64,000 bases of DNA from Perkinsus olseni (taxonomy: Eukaryota > Perkinsozoa > Perkinsida > Perkinsidae), in assembly GCA_013115135.1 (NCBI GenBank), contig JABANP010000180.1, forward strand, positions 31,316 through 95,315. Reading direction: 5' to 3'. The notes under the pieces are model-generated. The model was not told the origin of the DNA. It worked only from the letters and a program-made list of their open reading frames with translations, and ran no database searches. Of the stretch, positions 42,875 through 53,452 are shown in pieces. Within the stretch, counting starts at the first letter, position 1, and each line of letters begins with the position of its first letter. A program made the position numbers and the translations under genes.

Positions 42875-43744
42875 TTCACTGCGAATCCATCTGAACCTGG
42901 ATACACTCGAGTAGGAAAGCTCACACGGACTTCATATGCCAATGTTCGAATCATGCGCAGTGGCGTCACGCTATCGAAGGCGCAGCGAATCGAATTGAGA
43001 CAGTTATTGTGTGATACAGCAACAATTGCGGTGCGAGGGAAGCGAGCGGAGCATATACTGTCACTTCTGCGCATTTTTTGTGCGTTCGTTCGTTCGTTCG
43101 TTCGTTCAAATTATTTCTCCACGGCTATGCCGATTCAACTCGCGAGACACATACCACTCGAAAGCACGCGGTTCGTATATTCTATAAAAAATACAAAATC
43201 GCTCTCATCCCTGTTCTACCGAGCAAAACCGTCGTGGACCGTTGTAGATGAACCCGAAAAAATACGAAAAAAAACGGGCTGGGGGTCGAACCCGAGACTT
43301 TGTGCCGAGCTCCGCTTTTTTCGTTACGAAGGCCTAGTCTTAACAGTTATCATAGACTGTTACCGCACACTGTGCGCCGCATAGAGGCAATGGTAGGTGC
43401 CGTGCATTGGATTTAGGCTCTGGTTTAGTTGCAGTGTTCCGTTGGCAAGGTTGGAGGTGCAGGTGGACAGTGACGTACGTGTAGCGCTGCGCCACATCTG
43501 CCGAGCACGCGCCTGGCTCACCGGTTATCAATCACCACGCGTAGAATGAGCTCCAACCGCGGTGGTCGTTGGTGATCGAGCTTGAGCGATCCATTCACTT
43601 TTCCCGCATAACTCGAGCAGAGTAGTCACTGTGACTGAAAATTCCGCGAGTGACTTTCGCCGTGTGCACAGACAGATTGAGTGTAATCCTGGCGGGACAC
43701 GCAAGGCTGTCCTAGGAACAGACAACTCCGATCTGATGTGCATA

Positions 43745-43818
43745 TACTCTGGGCGGGACTTGAACCCGCAACCTTTGGATTAGAAGTCCAACGCTCTATC
43801 CGATTGAGCCACCAGAGC
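43745..43818 (-). tRNA. tRNA-Arg(UCU)
   Basis: Acceptor GCTCTGG/CCAGAGT, anticodon loop CTTCTAA (TCT), T arm GCGGG-TTCAAGT-CCCGC, discriminator A. The best-formed of three tandem copies and the partner of 25744-25817 in the other arm. Confidence 0.92.
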
Positions 43819-43945
43819 CAAAATCATTGGTGACATGCGATGCTGAGCGCTCTTCAAATGATAGAAGGAATGTAGTGGATTCCGTAACGGAACTTCCGTT
43901 TCAGATTGTCTATTGAAAGAGCTAGCAGACTCAACTCCATTCGTC

Positions 43946-44017
43946 GACCTTGTAGCGCAATGGAAGCGGGTCGGTTTCCGGAGCCGGAGGTTGCGGTATC
44001 AGTTTCCGCCAATCTTG
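43946..44017 (+). pseudogene. tRNA-Arg(CCG)-like pseudogene
   Basis: Has the D arm TAGCGCAATGGAAGCG and anticodon loop TTCCGGA, but the T arm (GCGGT-ATCAGTT-TCCGC) and the acceptor stem no longer pair well. Confidence 0.5.
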
Positions 44018-44130
44018 GGTAGCGTTGTTTCGTTTATGTCTCTTATCAACTGTGACACGATAGCGTTAGCGTATAGTCACGGAAGGCTGTCCTAGCTACA
44101 GACAGCTCCGATCTGATGTGCCACCACATA

Positions 44131-44204
44131 TACTCCGGATGGGACTTGAACCCGCAACCTTTGGATTAGAAGTCCAACGCTCTATCCGATTGAGCCTCCG
44201 GAGC
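44131..44204 (-). tRNA. tRNA-Arg(UCU)-like, slightly degenerate
   Basis: Acceptor GCTCCGG/CCGGAGT is fully paired and the anticodon arm is intact, but T8 is A and the T stem (GCGGG/CCCAT) has a mismatch. Compensatory changes in the acceptor suggest it may still be functional, or was until recently. Confidence 0.6.
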
Positions 44205-44317
44205 GGGAAGCGTTGCTGAGATGCGGTGCTGAGCGCCTTTCAAATGATAGTGGGAATATTATGGGTTCCGTTTCAGATTGTCTACTGGGAGAGCTAGCAG
44301 ACTCAATGTTGTCTGTC

Positions 44318-44389
44318 GACCTTGTGTCGCAATGGAAGCGCGTCGATTTCCGGAGCCGAAGGTTGCGGGTTCAAGTTCCACCAGGAGTA
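44318..44389 (+). pseudogene. tRNA-Arg(CCG)-like pseudogene
   Basis: Anticodon loop TTCCGGA with A in place of C in the stem (TCGAT/GCCGA), T arm GCGGG-TTCAAGT-TCCAC, and acceptor GACCTTG against CAGGAGT mostly unpaired. Confidence 0.5.
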
Positions 44390-44504
44390 GATAGTGTTTC
44401 AAAGTTGACAGGTGTTTTATCAACTGTAACACGATAGCGATAGCGTAAAGTCACGGAAGGCTGTCCTGGGAACAGACAGCTCCGACTTGATGCGCCACCA
44501 AACA

Positions 44505-44578
44505 TACTCTGGGCGGGACTTGAACCCGTAACCTTTGGATTAGAAGTTCAACGCTCTATCCGATAGAGCCACCGGGGC
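44505..44578 (-). pseudogene. tRNA-Arg(UCU) pseudogene
   Basis: Third tandem copy. The acceptor (GCCCCGG against CCAGAGT), anticodon stem (TTGAA/TCCAA) and T stem each carry mismatches. Confidence 0.65.
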
Positions 44579-44911
44579 CAAAAGTCACGACAGGGCCAAG
44601 CCGAGACATAATCGAAACTGGGTGGTTATCAAGGGCAGGAACACCGTTCCCGGTATGTGGAACGGGCGAACGAAAAATGGCCGAAGTGCTTCTCCGAGTC
44701 GAAGAAGTGCTAGCGAAGGCTTCCGCCAAAGGCTAGGGCCTAGCAGGCTCGCACGTCGACGCTGTTTGTAGTTAGGGGCCGAGCCACGGTGGCTCAGCGG
44801 GTGGTTAACAGCCCCTGATATGATTGAATCATAATGATTCGCCTCTTAAAAAAATACGCAATTGCGCTGCAGTGTGCCCCTTCGTATGTCTCACCTACTC
44901 ACCCAGGGTGA
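44579..44911. other. Gene-free stretch
   Basis: Nothing recognised. The right end contains the perfect palindrome CAGGGTGAGTCACCCTG at 44904-44920, which overlaps the start of the next entry. Confidence 0.35.
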
Positions 44912-45211
44912 GTCACCCTGCTGATAGTCGCCTTCACATATGGGGTGGCCGCCTACCCTCCGAGCAAGGTGTATCATAGTGTGGACGATGATAGCTTTCA
45001 GACCACATACTGTCAACGTCACTGCTAAGTATTTCGTGACGAAATTTTCGTGGATGTACTAACGTTCATCGCCTCGTACGTCACGGGTGAGATTCCATAT
45101 GATGTGGATGCCGATGAGTCTACGCTGAAACTGGAGACATCAAGTTTGAACTTCATCGCCTCCGCGGGGACATTCGACCTCGATGTCGGGGACTGGGAGA
45201 GAATCCGCTAA
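44912..45211 (+). pseudogene. Secreted-protein pseudogene
   Basis: One frame reads VTLLIVAFTYGVAAYPPSKV, like the end of a signal peptide and a mature start, to a stop after TTYCQRHC. Another resumes as TFIASYVTGEIPYDVDADES, TLKLETSSLNFIASAGTFDL and DVGDWERIR with TAA at 45209-45211. No ATG was found in frame. Family not recognised. Confidence 0.4.
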
Positions 45212-47481
45212 AATCACGTCGACAACATGTTCACTATGCTATACCGTGGTAGTCCGACTACCGTAGTCGCTACAGGCTCTATACACCCCCTTTAGCGAGT
45301 CTAGTGGCTTTCTTCGTTAGCCCGGCTACCTTACTAAGGTAACCTTAGCCGCTGGAGACTTCCAGCGCCTTCCAGCCTGGAAGGCGCGGGGACGTCTCAG
45401 GAGTCCATCAGGATGATAATTCCCGAATCAGATTCCCGTTAACTTGATCTCTCGTACGCCTTCCGTAATCATTGCATAACTTTTTCATCTGATTCGATAC
45501 TATTAGATCATTCGAAGCTGAGCTGGACCTCAGGATCTTGCAGATGGCGTACCAGGCTGTGCACCTTATCTTGAATCTTGAAGAAGGCTCCGGGTTATCC
45601 GCTCCGACAAGTTGTCTACTGCGAGCTTGGATGGGTTGAAATAGCTCTCTTGCCAAGTATTCTCGCCCATATAGTCCATTATGGGGCACAGTCTGTTAAT
45701 CCCGTGCCAGACCTGGAGACGACTTTAATAGATCTGTTCGAAAGGATACGTTTCTAAATTATCCTCCGTGATTCTGACAGCACGCTAAGTTAGCGTCGCT
45801 AACACAGGCTGTGACTCACAGCGTTCCTGTGGTGTATTGAGGCAGAAGCACACGGTGTACTGACAGTGAAGTATTGCTCCAGTATTTGTGTTACAGTGCC
45901 ACTGTACACCCGTCGTCAGAGCGAAGCTCTGAGAGTTCTGAAACGCTGTCAAATACTACGAAGCTCTCGCGCATATTACGCGAACTTCCGAAATTCATCA
46001 TGCGATCACCACGAACGTATCCATCAGCCGATTGAGCTCGGTGCCAAGGGCTTGTGTGCGAGCTCACCCACCCAAATACTCCTACTACCCCAGTAACAGT
46101 CAGCCTCGTCTCAAGCGAGCTGAGATTGGTGGCCTGTCATTCGAGTTCTAATGACGAATCGTCATTGACGATCTATGTTTATAATATCTATGCAAAACCA
46201 TCCCACTCGTTAGCCACAAACTAACCTCGGCGCACGAACAAGTCCTGCTATTCCATAGCAAGGCAGTACTAAGTTGTAGTTATCGGCTCATTAGTGATTC
46301 ATTTGATGTAATTCGAAGCGCAATGCCAGGATTTCACTCACAACATACTTCTTGCGAGCCCAATGGTTCACACGGTATCAATAATACCGCGAGAAGTCAG
46401 AAACCAGGGCGACACTGATCGCGTCGAGGTTAAGAAACGAAGATGGAGTTCGCTCCAGCGACTCCAAAAGGTTCGATACCACCGCCTGGGGCGAGACGAG
46501 GGCGAACGGCCAAGGAACCGGATTCAGGTGCTTTGAGCATATGCTAACGAACAGTCCTAGCCTAGATTGAGAGGCCGAATCTCGAATTTCGAAGTCGTTG
46601 GGTGAGCATTCAAGAGGCGGGTTTGAACCTCTCCCAGTGAAAGCTTCACTGCATGTGTCAACTCAAACCGTAGGGCGCCTAAAGGAAAAGCGATCACGAA
46701 AGAGCGATCATTTCTGGAATAATAGAATGGGCCGACACTCCATACGGAGTTGAACGAAATTGGACCTGACTAAATGCGCTCTGAGAGCGCCGCTCTCCAG
46801 TGGAGAACGTCAATGCAATCGACTAGGGCTTGTACATACAAACTTTTCCCTTGGTCGGTCCGAAATCTTGGCAGTAACCGGGGGCGTAGCAGTCCTGAAA
46901 GTACGCAATTGCAACAGCATTAACTTCCCCTCAAACCGAGGCCTCTAACTTGATCCTTGTTGCAACGGAGCACGCAGGCTCCGAAAGGCTGGCATTCTGG
47001 GGAGTGTCCAGGGGCTGGAGGACAGCTGCTGATAGCCGAGCACCTCTTCGAACAGACGACGCCGTATAACGCATTGCCGACCTGAATCAGAAAACGAGAA
47101 CAGTCCCCCCACATGATCCATAGCTAGACTGTGACGCACTAGATGTCCCTGTTATGCATTGTATCAATATAGGTTTCATGGATAAAACTCATCCCTTCCG
47201 TAGTCCTGTTGCGCTACAGGCCGAGCGCCATAACCGACTTCTCGGTCATCACTCGGTGACAGGGTGGCTGAGAGTGGCGAATTACTTCCATACTATGGAG
47301 TTCATAGTTTCCCAGAGAGAGATTATTTCGGGGAAAATTGCATCACTTTTTGGGAGTTATGAGAATCAAGTGCCGAATCAGTCGGCCCGAATATCGATGA
47401 GCCAGCAGTAACTGCAACAGGGCGGTGATTCCCTCCTCACCGCAGCGTGTATGATGGCAGCAGTATTGCAGTAGCATCCGC
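45212..47481. other. Gene-poor stretch
   Basis: No gene could be supported on either strand over about 2.2 kb. Short palindromes such as CCTTACTAAGGTAACCTTAG (near 45,330) occur. Longest open frames (45408-45689 minus, 47154-47411 plus) show no motif. Confidence 0.35.
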
Positions 47482-47839
47482 TTATTCCACCTCCTCCAGT
47501 GAGGTGGCATTTCCCAGCCGGATTTCCGTACATGCGACCTGAAGGTCAAAGAGTGCATCCATCGATGTCTAGTACGGGAGAGGGCGCACTTCCTATCCCA
47601 TCGGCGGCGCTGACGTTTCCAAGCGAAACAATTTCCAGTTGAGGAACCTTTCTTCTGAAAAACGAACAAGATGCTTCACTCACTGTCTCGCTCTTCGGCG
47701 AGCGGAGTTTCATCGCGTGGGGTGCCACTGTGACTTACAAGCCTCCGTTAGCAGGTCGCCAGGCCTTGAGCTCAACGGCATCGCCACTCAAGCATAAGAG
47801 TCCGACGACAATGATGTATGTGATGAAGACGCTGTACAT
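47482..47839 (-). pseudogene. Secreted-protein pseudogene
   Basis: ATG at 47839 (minus) opens MYSVFITYIIVVGLLCLSGD, a clear signal peptide, then AVELKAWRPANGGL. An in-frame TAA follows. The same frame continues TVAPHAMKLRSPKSETVSEA and VPQLEIVSLGNVSAADGIGS to DIDGCT, where one extra base shifts it into FDLQVACTEIRLGNATSLEE and a TAA at 47482. The content looks like a secreted protein with cysteines in the second half; two lesions make it a pseudogene unless they are errors. Confidence 0.5.
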
Positions 47840-48900
47840 ATAGGTAGCAGTGAATGTTCCAACTCTAGCCAAAGCGGCGTTAGGTTAGCCTGGCTGAGCT
47901 CAGCTTAGCTAAGCGACGCACAGACGATGACGCGCTCCACCTCCTTTCGAGTGAAATGTCATTGGTCGCGTTTCGATGATATCATTTGGATGTATTCATC
48001 GGGGGAGAAGTTATTTACTAGCGTTATACAACCCTCGCCCACGAGAGGGATCAGAAATTACCAATGCAATTCATGTTGATCGTTTGGGCCAGCCGCAGTA
48101 GGTCGGAGACAAGCTCCGCTCGAGCGCGGGCTCGCGCGTCACGCCCTTCGTGTGCAGTATGGTGACAACGTAGTTCCGACTACAATGTGCGCTACCTGAC
48201 AGCTACAACCTGGTTCAGTAGTACTCAGTACTGGTCCAGGCTGCAGCTCCCACGTAGCGTACACTAAAGTCGTAGGCGACGAGTCGTCGCTATGATCTCA
48301 CTATAGTGGCACTTTATTGTGCACGTGCTCTTCACGGCGTGCAAGCTGGGTCACGGCCGATCAAGAGCCGCTTCTGGAGTCGTTCAATTAATAACTCAGT
48401 CGATAGGAAGTATGGGGTGAGGACTAACAGGTTGAAAACCCGGTCCGAGAGCTTGAGTATAGGCTCAACACTTAACACTCACTCCGACCGATAGTCACAT
48501 TACCTGCTTTGAGAGACCCAATGCCTCGAAAGGGGGGCCCCTCCTTGGAAGGTAATATATCTTGATCAACTAAAAGACAAATCTCTTCGATGAGAGCTCG
48601 GACGGATGACTCAGCACTGGTAAGGTAATCCCCATCATGCCCCATTAAGGCACCTTATGCCAGACCGCATCTTGGACGCATCTTCGACTCCGAGTCTCGG
48701 AGTCGGTTCACTGCGGTGCAGGCACTGCCAAAGCGCCGATTTGGAAAATCCGATTTGGCATCCGGTTCCGGATGGAAAATCCGGTTCTGTCACAACAGTG
48801 CTGGACCAGCACTCACCAAATACAACGACCCCCTCAAAAAAGCTCATCGAGGTTGCCTGAAAAGCATCGCCCTATCCTGTTCGATTTATATAGGTCCAAC
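47840..48900. other. Gene-free stretch
   Basis: No gene supported. At 48,730-48,790 there is a short internal repeat around GGAAAATCCG. Confidence 0.3.
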
Positions 48901-48904
48901 TACC

Positions 48905-49411
48905 TGGTAGTTACTTGTGATGCGCTTGCACAATGAGTGTCTTCATTCTTCCTCTCTCTGTAGCTAACACAATTGTCCCTTCTCTCGTTCCCGTTGTCTT
49001 AACATAGTCGTTCAACCCTCATCGGTTACTGTTGAGTTTGGAGTACAACAAGTGGTGCCCAGACACATTATGAGTGAACAAGAGATTGATACAACTGGTG
49101 AGCACACCGGAGTTACTGATGGGGATATGGAAACTGAGAGCCAGCAGGCTCGTAATGAGCAAGTTCAAGAAGAGGAAGCAGCAAGAGTTGCTGCTGAGAA
49201 TACAACAAGAATGGAGGTTCAGATAGCGGAATTACAGAATGAAGACACTCATTGTGCAAGCGCATCACATTACTACCGTGCCGGAACCAATGTGATCGGA
49301 AGTTTCGATGCGAAACCACGACAACGTGTCGAACAAGTTAAAGAACTTCGCAAATTAACACTCAGGATGACGACAAGGAGTGACTCGTTAGAAGCCAAAC
49401 TCAGTGATTGA
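48905..49411 (+). mobile_element. 5' fragment of an LTR retrotransposon
   Basis: A probable LTR end (…GAGTACAACA at 49,041-49,050) is followed directly by AGTGGTGCCCAGAC (49,051-49,064). That is the layout of LTR plus primer-binding region in Ty3-type elements. A gag-like frame, ATG 49070 to 49411, begins MSEQEIDTTGEHTGVTDGDM and is rich in Gln/Glu with a coiled-coil look. No pol was found downstream, so the element is truncated or solo. The LTR's left border was not determined; 48905 is a guess. Confidence 0.5.
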
Positions 49412-50740
49412 GGTCCTCAATTCGAGGAGGATAGTTTGCTCCGGAAGTGGGCATCGGCTTCCCCTGATTGATAGGTGAGCTAGAATTCGCCGATTCGGCT
49501 GGCTCGAATTGTCTAGCTCGCTGTAGGATCCAACGGTTTGTCCCACAGCTTGTGCCGTATCCGGACCGGACGCAAGAGAGGGGCGTCCTCTCACTCTTGG
49601 TTTCACCCATGTCGGACCCTGCGGGCTTGGCTCAGGACGCACTTGGCTTGGCTACAGGTATTACACAACTGTAGCCGGTACGCGTACTTTTTACGCGCTT
49701 TGCGTGTTTCTCGCCCCCGGCATCGCCCCAATAAAGCAAAGTGCTGTTGATATAGATACATTCTAGGCTGCTTGAAGCAGCCTGCTTCTCCGATTCCGGG
49801 GTCCACGTAACGCAAAAGTCGGAATTTATGAGAATTCGGCAAAGAACTATAGAAGTTATGTATGCAATATCGATGGACCTGTAGTTCTGAGCGGCTACTG
49901 ATGCCTTAGTTGGTATCGTGGCGCGATAATCGTGCTTTAAGCACGATATATAAGTTATATAAAACGACTCCGCTCGGCATGTAGCGGCATGACTCCGCTA
50001 TGAAAACGAGCCACAGCGGTCGGACCGGTTGTGTCAATGGGGGCCCATTATGGGGCTAGATAACGGAGTGCCGTACTGGGGACCCCAGGACTTGAGCTAT
50101 TCGATGAGTGCTCGCCCTGATGGCCAATTCGTGAAAAATGACAGGGTGCAAGATGAATTCGCTTACTCTCTCCATCCTAGTGGTTGAGGGGGTTACCGAA
50201 AGGGTTCCTCAGCGTTTCCCGGGCTCTGATCTTGGGTTGGCAGGGGCAAACTTTGCCCGGCAAAGGGCGATTTCTACGGTAATTCCCCGAATGGGGTCTA
50301 TTCATCACCATCCACGCCGGTCATTATTCCCGGGCACTAAAACGGGAATTATTGGGAAGAATGATTATTCCTCAGTCTTCAACCACCCTGGTGAGTATAA
50401 AACTCCCGGAGCCCTCCGAATTGCGGAAGACTCCAGACCCATTCTTTCGAGAGCTTCTTGAATCTCGAGAAGCTTTTCCTTCAAAGAGAATTTTGGAATA
50501 GGCCCCTGAAGCCTATTTCAGGATATCGATAGACCCCGGCTTCAAGGTCCTGGGTATCTGGCGGGCGATATTTGCGGCTCGTCGGCTGCAAGTCTTCTCC
50601 CATAAGTTGCGGCACGAGACTTGTGAACATGAGCGCGTGCTAAAATACGTACGGGTCAACATGGAGTCCATGTCATGGACGTCGTCCATTGGAAGAGTTT
50701 TCGCGGGTCGGATAAGTGATCACGCATCATGCACCTTCGC
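49412..50740. other. Gene-free stretch
   Basis: No gene supported. The part 50,142-50,393 starts CAGGGTG and ends CCACCCTG with CCCGGG/GGGAATTATT words between, so it could be a decayed relative of the MITE at 53.8 kb; no target duplication was seen. Confidence 0.35.
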
Positions 50741-51627
50741 CTCCTCTGTAGTCTTCGAGCGGAAAGGGGCTGCTGCCACAGCAACAAAGCCGGTGGAAAT
50801 ATGGCTGTCTTCCGGGGACTGTCCCTCGGGGACACGGCCGATTCTTGTGTGAGCGATGCGAGATCCCGGTTATAAAAGCGCGACGACCCACTGTTACTGT
50901 GACTTGTAGCTCAGATTGTAGTAGTGAGACTTGTTTTCGAGGGAGAACTGCACTATATCGACTACGAGGTTTCTAAGAAGCCGTCTGTTGCCACAGTGCA
51001 TGGCCAAAGGCCTGCTACTGAGAGCTGAGCAGTTTGTGCGCTCTTTGTGCGCCCTCCGTCCTTGCACTTGCGTGCATTACTTCTTACTGGTTTCCTCCCG
51101 GAGAGATTCTCTGAAACCCCTCTCAAGTCCGGCGACGCTTCCCTCAATAGAAAAGATCCTGCTGTCACTGTCACGAAGCCAGTAGAAACCTGGCCGTCTT
51201 CCGGGGCCAACTCCGATTTTGGTATGACCGCTGCGAGAGCCCAGCTACTAAATTCACAACGATCAACTCTAACAGTTGATCTGTTACGGTGAATCGTAGC
51301 TGAGGGTGCGGTAGCGAGGTTTTCTCTGAAAGGGACTTACTGTAAGTCACCGACACTTTATCGGCTACTAGATTAATGCCGTATGGTCCAAGGCCCGCTA
51401 CTGAGAGCTGAACAGTTTATGCGCCTCTGGGCTTTGCGCGTTTCCCGTCCCCGCACTTGCGTCACGCATGTTGCGTGCATTTCTACTCACTCATTTTCTC
51501 CGGAACCCTTCTCGAACTCGGCAAAGCTTTTTCTCGATGCCTGCCCACCCTCAATGAGGGTCTCTCGTCACTGTACTGCGTTAAATTCGTTCCTGCACGG
51601 CAGTGACTTGTTGATTTCTTCGGAGCC
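50741..51627. repeat. Direct repeats upstream of the secreted gene
   Basis: Two to three degenerate units share GGCC(T/C)GCTACTGAGAGCTG, A(G/A)CAGTTT(G/A)TGCGC, the TTTCTCCGGA/TTCCTCCCGG region and ACGAAGCC(A/G)GT(A/G)GAAA (near 50,780, 51,000-51,210 and 51,380-51,590). Matching DNA lies upstream of the cassette copy at 24.3-25.1 kb. It probably contains the promoter of ORF S. Confidence 0.5.
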
Positions 51628-52053
51628 ATGCTTCAACCGGGCCGCCTCATAGTCATGATCGCTCTCGCGGTTATCTGCACGAAGGCGAAGCCGCCTCCAC
51701 CGGGCGGAAAATACTTCAACCAGGTCGTCCCAAACAATGTGTGTGTCGAGAGCGACTGGGTCAACGATCCGAGCCGTCCAGCGGAGGACGTGGCTCTGCT
51801 GCTCCTTTGCGATGGACGTCGAGTTGATTCGGTTGCTATGGAAGTGCAGTCCAAGGCATACAACATCTTCGAGATCGCTCCAGCTAGTCAGGAGGAGTAC
51901 GAGGATTTCTTGCATGTTGCCGAACAGAACTGCCCGTCATATGCTGTGAATGATGGTGATCTGCATGAGTTCACTTATGACGAGAAAGCGAACACCATCG
52001 CAGTCAAGCTACATGGTGGAGTCGTGACTCTGAACAGCGGCACCTGTCCCTAA
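51628..52053 (+). CDS. Small secreted protein, cassette ORF S copy 3 (intact)
   Basis: 141 codons. The start MLQPGRLIVMIALAVICTKA is a signal peptide with likely cleavage near Ala20, followed by PPPPGGKYF. The mature domain contains VCVESDWVNDPSRPAEDVAL, LLLCDGRRVDSVAMEVQSK, FLHVAEQNCPSY and TYDEKANTIAVKLHGGVVTL, ending NSGTCP. Four cysteines are shared with the 31540-31962 copy and could form two disulfides. No known family was recognised. The frame is intact, with no intron. It heads the third copy of a three-ORF cassette. Confidence 0.75.
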   Translation: MLQPGRLIVMIALAVICTKAKPPPPGGKYFNQVVPNNVCVESDWVNDPSRPAEDVALLLLCDGRRVDSVAMEVQSKAYNIFEIAPASQEEYEDFLHVAEQNCPSYAVNDGDLHEFTYDEKANTIAVKLHGGVVTLNSGTCP

Positions 52054-52413
52054 CCATTTGATTGCTATGAAGACGAGTGGCAGTAACCCCAACGAAATCC
52101 CTCCTCTACCGAGCTGGTTATCAGTTGCTGCTCTCACCTTGGTGGAGACTTACGCATTATTCGACTTTATATGAGAGAGCCCGAGGAACCTCATCGCCGT
52201 GAGTATAAGATGCCTCGTGATGTAGTCAGTCCTGACCGTGACGGCTCATCATGGAACCTGGGGCTCTCGTGCTGAAGCTTGCTATGCTTCCTTGTAGCGC
52301 GGTCATGCCTACTTCGCTGACGCTTCACGTCTTCGGCCGTACATGGCCGTTATTTCATTTGCAGAAAGGCTTCCATTCGATGGCCGAGATTTCCTTATCT
52401 GAAACCTGTTGAG

Positions 52414-52704
52414 TTGTCGTTCTTTCTTTTGAAAAGGGGGCAAACCAATGAGCATGACTCTTCGCAAAATGAGAAATTTCAGTCACTACTCCTCCAGACT
52501 CTGGAGCCCAGAGTATCACCACAATGTATTGAATACAGCGATACACCTATCAAATCCATACAGATGAGTTACAATCCGTCGCCAAAAAGCAAGGGTGACC
52601 CTCTGACTGACGCACGGTCCTTCCTCGGCTTATTTTCGGACTGGTCAGATCGTGCTGCTAAAAGGTACTCGGCGAGCTGTAAACAGAACTATTTGAAGCA
52701 GTGA
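52414..52704 (+). CDS. Cassette ORF M (CIEYSDT family), copy 3
   Basis: The ORF-sized frame of about 96 codons contains SPQCIEYSDTPIKSIQMSYN, then LTDARSFLGLFSDWSDRAAK and ends QNYLKQ. Two other copies conserve the core and, in one, the stop. It may be an independent small protein or an exon. Function unknown. Confidence 0.4.
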   Translation: MSFFLLKRGQTNEHDSSQNEKFQSLLLQTLEPRVSPQCIEYSDTPIKSIQMSYNPSPKSKGDPLTDARSFLGLFSDWSDRAAKRYSASCKQNYLKQ

Positions 52705-52812
52705 ATTAGCAAGGGTTTTCGCATTGTTAGCCGTGCCAGCCCCGAGTAGCTCATTGACTTCATTTCATAACATGACTCCCCAGCTAAAGATAACCCATCA
52801 TTGATGTGATTA

Positions 52813-53163
52813 GTGAATCACTCATGCTCGTGTTATAAAGATTGCGCTCGGATGAATCAACGTGTGTACCTGATCCGTCCGCGATTCGGTCCTCGAACAC
52901 ACTTCGAACAGCTCGTAGTAGTGATAGAGAACTCATGCTTGGTCCAGTGGAGGTTCACCGGCAGAAAGTGTAAAAACAGTTTTTCGGAACTTGCAACTCG
53001 GAGCAGGCGTGGTCGTAGAGCTTCGCGTTATAACGGTGAAAAGGCATTTCGCACTGCGGTCAAGAAGACTGATCAATCGACTGAATTCCGCGTTAGTAAC
53101 GCGGCGTTACGGATGGCTGGGAAAAATTCACTCATGCTGACTCCCGCTACGATATTTTTGTAA
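52813..53163 (+). CDS. Cassette ORF R (VYLIRP family), copy 3
   Basis: A frame of about 116 codons with ARMNQRVYLIRP, FEQLVVVIENSCLVQWRFTG and a basic stretch RSRRGRRASR. The copy at 29467-29673 conserves the first half; a relic is at 23.3-23.4 kb. Downstream DNA to about 53,290 also matches 29.23-29.34 kb, so the repeat unit is longer than the frame. Function unknown. Confidence 0.4.
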   Translation: MNHSCSCYKDCARMNQRVYLIRPRFGPRTHFEQLVVVIENSCLVQWRFTGRKCKNSFSELATRSRRGRRASRYNGEKAFRTAVKKTDQSTEFRVSNAALRMAGKNSLMLTPATIFL

Positions 53164-53452
53164 TGGGAGCGTTGCGACGTCCGCCGTCACGTTTGCCTAC
53201 CGCAGGGTCTCCGCTCTTCTCCTCGTCAACTGAGATCTTCCTTTTGAACTTCTCACGTGAGCCGTGAGTGTGCTCTTCAGAATTCACCACTGGGAAGCGG
53301 GAAACTGAACCTGAAATGAATTGATGAGAGTAACTGTAAGAACTGTTCTTATCGAGTCCTCGGCCTTCGAAGCACTTGTGGCGATTAATGTGACGCAGTC
53401 GAAAAAACGTCAAACTTCTGAGTTTTCTCGGTGAATCACCGACGGTGATGCT

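Larger units (their letters stand above)
40536..44080. repeat. Right arm of the large inverted duplication
   Basis: Inverted copy of 25,495-29,115. The outer end lies in the tRNA-Arg unit, and similarity begins near 40,540 in AGAGATGCCAACGAGGAGC (matched near 29,100). The adjoining cassette copy on the left (23.3-25.1 kb) has its closest relative at 50.7-53.3 kb on the right. The original duplication may therefore have been larger and later been split by 6-7 kb of insertion. Confidence 0.88.

Noticed and set aside
50142..50393. Third hAT-like MITE
   Set aside because: CAGGGTG and CCACCCTG ends exist but no 8-bp duplication and little inverted similarity inside; kept only as a possible decayed relative.
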